64,000 bases of DNA from Mangifera indica. Taxonomy: Eukaryota > Streptophyta > Magnoliopsida > Sapindales > Anacardiaceae. Each line of letters starts with the position of its first letter. The stretch's first letter is position 1. Shown here piece after piece: positions 58,897 to 64,000 of the stretch. A program made the translations under genes and the position numbers. The DNA is taken from positions 9,858,001-9,922,000 of the forward strand of contig NC_058147.1 in assembly GCF_011075055.1 (NCBI RefSeq). The letters are read 5' to 3'. The notes under the pieces are model-generated. The model worked only from the letters and a program-made list of their open reading frames with translations, made no database searches and was not told the origin of the DNA.

Positions 58897-60430
58897 CTGT
58901 TAATTTATTTATAAATGTCTTTTACACAGTAATTTTACTTTCAACTGTTTGTTAAATTTTTTATTTATTTACCTTTTTTTCAATTTTACCACAAAATACA
59001 GATAGATAGTTACAACAAAGAGTAATTAAAAAAAAAAAAAGTTAAATCGAAGTATTTCCTTTTCTATAAACCATACTAATCTCCCTATATCTCACTCACT
59101 CCAACTACGTACATTGATATAATTCTTCATTATTTTTTCATATTTTTGTGCTTTATATTCATTAAATGTTTTTATGAAATTAATTTAGAATTCTACAATA
59201 AGATATTAATATTAATTTAAAAAATAGCAATAATCTTATTTTTATTCTGTTTCTTATTCCAACTACTCTTTGCATTGTTCTCCTTTGCTGATTGATAAAT
59301 TCTTCCAAGTCTCAAACATATTTTTTCTCTGCTTTTTCCCTTATATTAACGTCAATATTTTTTTTTTTTTTTTTGCACGACGTCTTTGCTTGTGGTTAAC
59401 TTTAATAATAGGCTTTTGAAAACTTTCAAATTGGGATCTTCACAGCAAAGTATTTTCTTCATGGAATTCATGTTTGGATTCTAAGAAAGTTAGAGTTTTA
59501 AATTAATTTGATTTTAGGTTGAGGAACGAGGGAGGACGGCACTAATTCATGAGGGTAACTTTATCATCATAGATAGGACTTTATTAATGGAGTAAACCTG
59601 GGGTTTGAATAAGTCTTTTGGCTTTTCCAAATTAAATTGGAAAATAAAATAAAATTTTTATTTTTATGATTAACATATTTTTTTAATAATCATAGTTGAT
59701 AGGTAGGTGTTTTGTCAATTATCGGATATGGTTTTGTCAATGACTAAACCTTAGGTTAAAGCATAGTTAGTAAATACAAAAATGGAAAAAATAGGATATG
59801 AAATTATACAGATATAATATGGAAATAATAAAAAACTTGTTTGTAAAAAAACGGTTATAAAATTTGAATACAAAAATTATATAGAACATGTATATATGAG
59901 TTTAATATGACACATCATCAATAATTGTTTTAAAAAATACGGCAACATCAATCATAATTTTAACACTTTCCATAAATTTTATAGTTAAAATCAATATAAC
60001 AGTTCAAACTAAAATATTTGATTGACCATTAAACCTAAAATAACATAACATATAATCATGATATAATCATCACAAAAAAAATCATTTCATGAACTTTTTA
60101 TCAAATATAAAGTATCTAACTAACTACTAAACAAGCTTTAAATTATTATTTCATGAACTTTTTATCAAATCATCACCCAAATATTAAACGTGTGTGGGAG
60201 ATCCATAAAATAGCTTTATAGTGTCATTGAAAATATAAAATATAAGGTAGAGATTTGGATGACAAAAAATTTAATTTTTTATTTTATGTAATTATGGTAT
60301 TATATTGATTAAATGGAAATATAAAGAATATTTTTGTACTTTAAAAATACATTAAAAAGGGAAAATGTTTAAAACAGTAAAAATATGTATTTAATACGAG
60401 AAACGTATAAAATACATGTTTAATGTGTTT
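58897..60430. other. AT-rich DNA with possible MITE remnant
   Basis: No gene seen. 59560-59760 contains AAGTCTTTTGGC and TAGGTAGGTGTTTTGTCAAT, weakly similar to the MITE family of 26695-27466. Microsatellite-like poly-T at 59359-59375. Confidence 0.3.
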
Positions 60431-60439
60431 TGGGTTTAA

Positions 60440-61675
60440 TATGTTTAATATGTTTATATTGAGTTCTAGGCAAGAGCGGATGTTTCGACGAATGGAAGAA
60501 CGAATGATGAGGCAGATGGTAGAATTATTCAAGCCGGCTCATGTCTATGAGGAAGCTTCAACAAATCGGTTGCGACCTCCACGACCTAGTCCGAACAGAG
60601 AAGGAACAAGTTGAGGATTCGCCCCTAAACTTGTTAAGCTTGATTTTCCTAAATTCAATGGGTTCGACGATCCTACTACTTGAATATGTCGAGTTGAACA
60701 ATTTTTCGAGTTTCAAGCCACTCCACTAGAAGATCAAGTTTGACTCGCTACCTACCACCTCGAAGGAGATGCACAACTCTAGTTCCAATGGTAGAGGCAT
60801 TTGAATTGGGATCTATCTTAGAAGGATTTACAAAACAAGCTATTGGAGTGATTTGGTACCTCTAGATTCGAAAATTATTTCGCTGACCTATGCAAACTCA
60901 AGCAAGTAGGAACTATTCGTGAATACCAAGCACAATTTGATAAATTGCTAGCAAAGGTAGGTAAACTTACAGATATTCAAGAAGTAGGGTGTGATACCCT
61001 TAGGCGAATCTCACATCGACAAAGCACGGGAGAGATACTAGGTCTGTGTATGTATCTCACATTGGTTAGTGGTGGGAGAATTTGAGTGGTTAAATAGCCT
61101 GTGAGCTCCTTAACTGTTAAGACGCGTTTTGGGTTGTAAAGCCCAGAAGCAAACCCATGATGGACTGTGTGTCCAAAGTAGACAATATCTTGACAGTGGG
61201 TCAGGTTATTGGACCAGAGTTGTTACATAGGGTGTTTTATAAGTGGGCTTAAAGAACATTTGAGAGCTGACATTCAGCCTTAAAGACCCACCTCTTTAAG
61301 TGATGCAATAGGATTAGCTCGAATTTTGAAAAGCAAGGCACAGAAACATGATTCTCGCTTTGTATCAATCTCACAAGGAGCAAGAAAGAGTTCCCTGGAA
61401 CCAAGCATGCCCATGTTTTCAGGTAACAAAGATCCTATAAACACCTCTTCAACAAGGACCACTTCCTCCCCTACTGTCAGACGATTCACTCCGTCTGAGC
61501 TGTAACAACGTCAACGTCAAGGTCTATGTTTCCATTGTGATGAGCACTTCACAACAAATCATGTGTGCAAACGATTGTTCCTCATCGAGCTAGAACAAGA
61601 TGGCCTATTTATAGGCTTACAGACACCAAGTAATGTGAGGATAACTCACGAGAAATCTGAAACTACTTCCGCTTA
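60440..61675 (+). pseudogene. Ty3/gypsy gag remnant interrupted by a solo LTR
   Basis: Plus-strand pieces MEERMMRQMVELF, then KLVKLDFPKFNGFDDP, then EQFFEFQATP and YHLEGDAQL, then ANTIREYQAQFDKLLAKVG-like and FISGLKEHLRADIQP, and finally the knuckle CFHCDEHFTTNHVCKR: the full gag order of the same class of element as the chromovirus at 43886. At least five stops. A 238-bp LTR-like insertion splits it at VG/CF. Confidence 0.75.
60990..61227. mobile_element. Solo LTR (TRIM/SMART-like), 238 bp
   Basis: Begins TGTGATACCC and ends TTGTTACA, flanked by a perfect 5-bp repeat TAGGG (60985-60989 and 61228-61232). Removing it and one repeat restores the gag frame (VG followed by CFISGLKE), confirming an insertion. 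The internal phrases AATCTCACATCG, AAGACGCGTTTTGG and AGACAATATCTT are typical of a widespread small plant LTR family. Confidence 0.9.
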
Positions 61676-61823
61676 ACTAATGATTGAAGAATAGGTCTAA
61701 GCTAGTTATTCAACTCCACTATCAACTGAAGAATATGTTTATTATAACAGAAATCTAATCTACTAAAGACTTATTCAATCCTACCGTTACAATAAAAATT
61801 TTTTTTTCTAAGTTGTTCTGCAA

Positions 61824-62170
61824 CATGTGGCAATACACATCACCTTCTATGTTCTCCTCATAAGGAGGGGATGGCTATAATGTTATAAATGAAAAAATTA
61901 AATCTTAAAGAGAGGAAATATAAGCTTTTAAAACTAAGCTTGGGAAATTATATGTTTTCAAAAGGCCAAGAGACTTATTCCCACCCCAGGGTTACTCTAT
62001 TGATAAAATCTCATCCGTTAACTTCGAAAATCAAAATATCTAATCGTCATCAAATTATATTAGCATCCTATATTAGTTTAATTGTAAATTCCTAATTTAC
62101 TCTTTTTACAAGATTACTCTCATAAATTGGTACTTTCCTCCCTTGGTACTCAAACCAGAAATCAAATTAA
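61824..62170 (+). repeat. Direct repeat copy 2 (350 bp)
   Basis: See 58312-58664. The two copies enclose a TIR fragment, MITE-like DNA and the gag remnant. Confidence 0.75.
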
Positions 62171-62600
62171 ATGAAAATAGAAAAACATACCTTAATCCTA
62201 TCATATTTCATAATGTACTAATCATAAAGAGAATTCATGCAAAAATTTAGAGGATGTTGATTTCTTTCACTTGACCCCTTGACTTAATGATGAATAAAAA
62301 TAACTTAAAGTTTTTCTATATATAAGTTGTTACTATTAGTGTGTTCGATGTGTAGCAAAATTTGTAAGTATTGTGAAAAAATGTGTGTAAGAGGTAGAAA
62401 GAAGATCAACTCCTATTCATAGAATTAATGGTAACTTTCCATCAAAAGTCATATATTTTCATTAAAAAGAGTTGTTTCTTTTCATTATAAAGAGTCATAT
62501 CTTTTTATCATAAGAAATCACATCTTTATATTAGCCGATAGAATTTTGATATTGAAAATTTTATATTAATTTATTTTATCAAATAAATATTATTATACAC
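62171..62600. other. AT-rich DNA, no gene
   Basis: No open frame or repeat of interest. Contains three imperfect copies of AAAGAGTCATATCTTTT-like phrases (62440-62530). Confidence 0.3.
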
Positions 62601-62609
62601 GATAAAATA

Positions 62610-64000
62610 AAATTTTAATGTCATTTGAGCCATAAAAATTCTTACATTTTATAGGAAGGTGGCCTATTTCAAACTCCATCATGTCAGCAGTGCTTCTCTT
62701 CTCCTCATTAAAAATGCTTGAAAATAAATTTTGACTCTTAAAATGATTAGCACCCAACTCGAACCAATAAGAGAACACATCAAGGGCATTTTTACCAAAG
62801 AGATAGAGTCCTTATTTGCCTTGCAAAAACTCATCACATTGTCTGCAAAACATACATGGTTAATCTTTATCTTTTTACAACCAAAATGGAACAATAAGGA
62901 TCACTTGGAAGCTACCAAATCAAGGAGACCTAAGAGAACTTCCATGACAATGAAAAAAAGGTAAAGGGACAAAGGGTCACCTTGTCGAAGGCCATGGTTT
63001 CTACCAAAGAAACCCACCATTTCACCATTGAGGACGATAGAGAACTCAGGGGGGGGGGGGGGGGGGGGGATTCACTCCTTAATCCAACCAATCATAGTAG
63101 GAGAAAAACCAAATAGGGCTAAGGAGGAGAGCAAGAACTTCCAACTAACACAATCATGCGCCTTACGAAAATCAATCTTGAGGGTGCAATCCTTGCTTTG
63201 ATTTGAAGGATGGTGGTAATTATGAAGCAAGCTTTAGCAAAGAAGGATGTTGTCCCCAATCTTCCTTCCTTCCACAAAAGTGCCTTAGGAAACATTAATG
63301 ATATGTGGTAAGTGGTAAGATATGCTTAATTCTATTGGTCATGATTTTAGTGATACACTTGTAAATGGTGTTGCAACAAGAAATGGATCTAAAATCATTT
63401 CAAGATGAGGGATTGACACATTTGGGCACAAGAGTTATGGAAGTGCAATTCAACTCTTTGAGAAGCGTACCGGTCCCAAAAAAGTTTTTAATAGCTTCAA
63501 CAACATCCCCTCCAACAATACTCTAAGCTTTCTTAAAAAAGAACACACCATACTCATCAAGCCCTAGGGCTTTATCGTTAGACATGCTAAAAAAAGTATT
63601 CTTAATTTCTTCCTTAGTAACTTCTTTAACAAGGGCCGACACCAACTCAAGCGGGATTATCTTTTTTATTACTCTTTCAAAGCCCAAAAAATTATCAACA
63701 CATGGTTGCCCATTAAAACTCTCTTTGAAGTACTCAATGAAGGTCCCTTTTTACACAAGAAGCATATCTCACCATGTTCCTATCGATGCTTTTGATGCAA
63801 GAGATGGTGTTTCTATTTCATCTTCCATTCACACACTTGAAGAAATACTTGGAGTTGTTATCACCCTTCTTAAGCCAATTAACTCTAGACTTTTGCTTCG
63901 CAAGGCTCTCCGCCGCTTTGCTTAGGAAAATAAGCTTACCAATTTGATCTTTTTCCATAGTCCTCAAAGCATCATTGCTCCTATCTCTATTTAACAAAAC
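62610..64000 (-). pseudogene. LINE (L1-type) reverse transcriptase remnant
   Basis: Minus-strand frames give NCTSITLVPKCVNPSS, ISCCNTIYKCITKIMTNRIK, a later [20 protein letters not shown] and INHVCFADNVMSFCKANKDS. These are the conserved plant L1 RT blocks (family forms ALVPKVxNP, FRPIScCNxxYKxIxKxxx[19 protein letters not shown] and HLCFADDLxxF), with the FADD catalytic aspartates changed to FADN. Frame changes are numerous, and the 21-G run at 63049-63069 interrupts it. The element continues beyond the window's end; no poly(A) tail is seen. Confidence 0.8.
63049..63069 (+). repeat. 21-base G homopolymer
   Basis: An uninterrupted run of 21 G residues in an AT-rich setting, inside the LINE remnant. 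Confidence 0.9.

Noticed and set aside
60990..61227. Identification of the solo LTR as Cassandra (5S-like LTR)
   Set aside because: A short resemblance to 5S rRNA (GGGAGAGATACTAGG) was noticed but is too weak to claim without alignment.
63584..63925. 113-codon plus-strand open frame
   Set aside because: It lies antisense to the LINE RT remnant, which explains the sequence; no domain of its own.
1..64000. tRNA, rRNA or known ncRNA genes
   Set aside because: None recognised by eye on either strand; a tRNAscan or Infernal search would be decisive.

Overview
This is an AT-rich window of nuclear DNA from a dicot plant. TIR-NBS-LRR (TNL) immune-receptor genes with short spliced introns, Ty1/copia and Ty3/gypsy retroelements, a LINE, hAT and Mutator-like transposons and plant-type MITEs all point that way. 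TNLs are known to be absent from grasses. I cannot name the species. The window holds two essentially complete TNL genes, pieces of two more TIR/TNL genes, and a thick layer of mostly broken transposable elements.

Layout. 0.5-8 kb: nested, decayed gypsy and copia remnants. 9.37-20.92 kb (+): TNL-1, seven exons with consistent splice phases, predicted 1423 residues, carrying a 3984-bp hAT transposon in intron 1. 22.3-30.6 kb: a Mutator-like element (MULE) with long inverted termini built of ~118-bp tandem repeats. It carries a decayed DUF1985/Ulp1-protease gene and a nested 772-bp foldback MITE. 31-41.5 kb: low-complexity DNA, a broken copia element and a CACTA-like remnant. 42.1-43.2 kb (-): a third TNL, only its 3' exons, frameshifted. 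43.89-49.55 kb (-): a complete-length gypsy chromovirus with two LTRs and a 5-bp target duplication, inserted into the last codons of TNL-2. 49.3-56.88 kb (-): TNL-2. 57-62 kb: hAT, TIR-domain and gag fragments, direct repeats and a solo LTR. 62.6-64 kb: a LINE reverse transcriptase remnant with a 21-G run.

The central structure is an inverted duplication. TNL-1 with its flanks (about 9.07-21.58 kb) is the mirror image of TNL-2 with its flanks (about 57.17-43.18 kb). The two genes are convergent, and each arm has since been hit by different elements: a hAT in intron 1 and a MULE downstream in the left arm, a chromovirus in the last exon and an 844-bp tandem duplication in the right arm.

The most interesting point is at the C-termini. 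TNL-1 ends in GCGCVIL, a textbook CaaX prenylation signal, at the end of a post-LRR extension made of repeated small exons. In TNL-2 the chromovirus has landed exactly in the codons for that signal and replaces it with LTR-encoded residues. A later 844-bp tandem duplication carries a piece of that LTR and creates a 405-nt symmetric, open, phase-preserving exon. If expressed, the pair would be one potentially lipid-anchored TNL and one sister with an LTR-derived tail.
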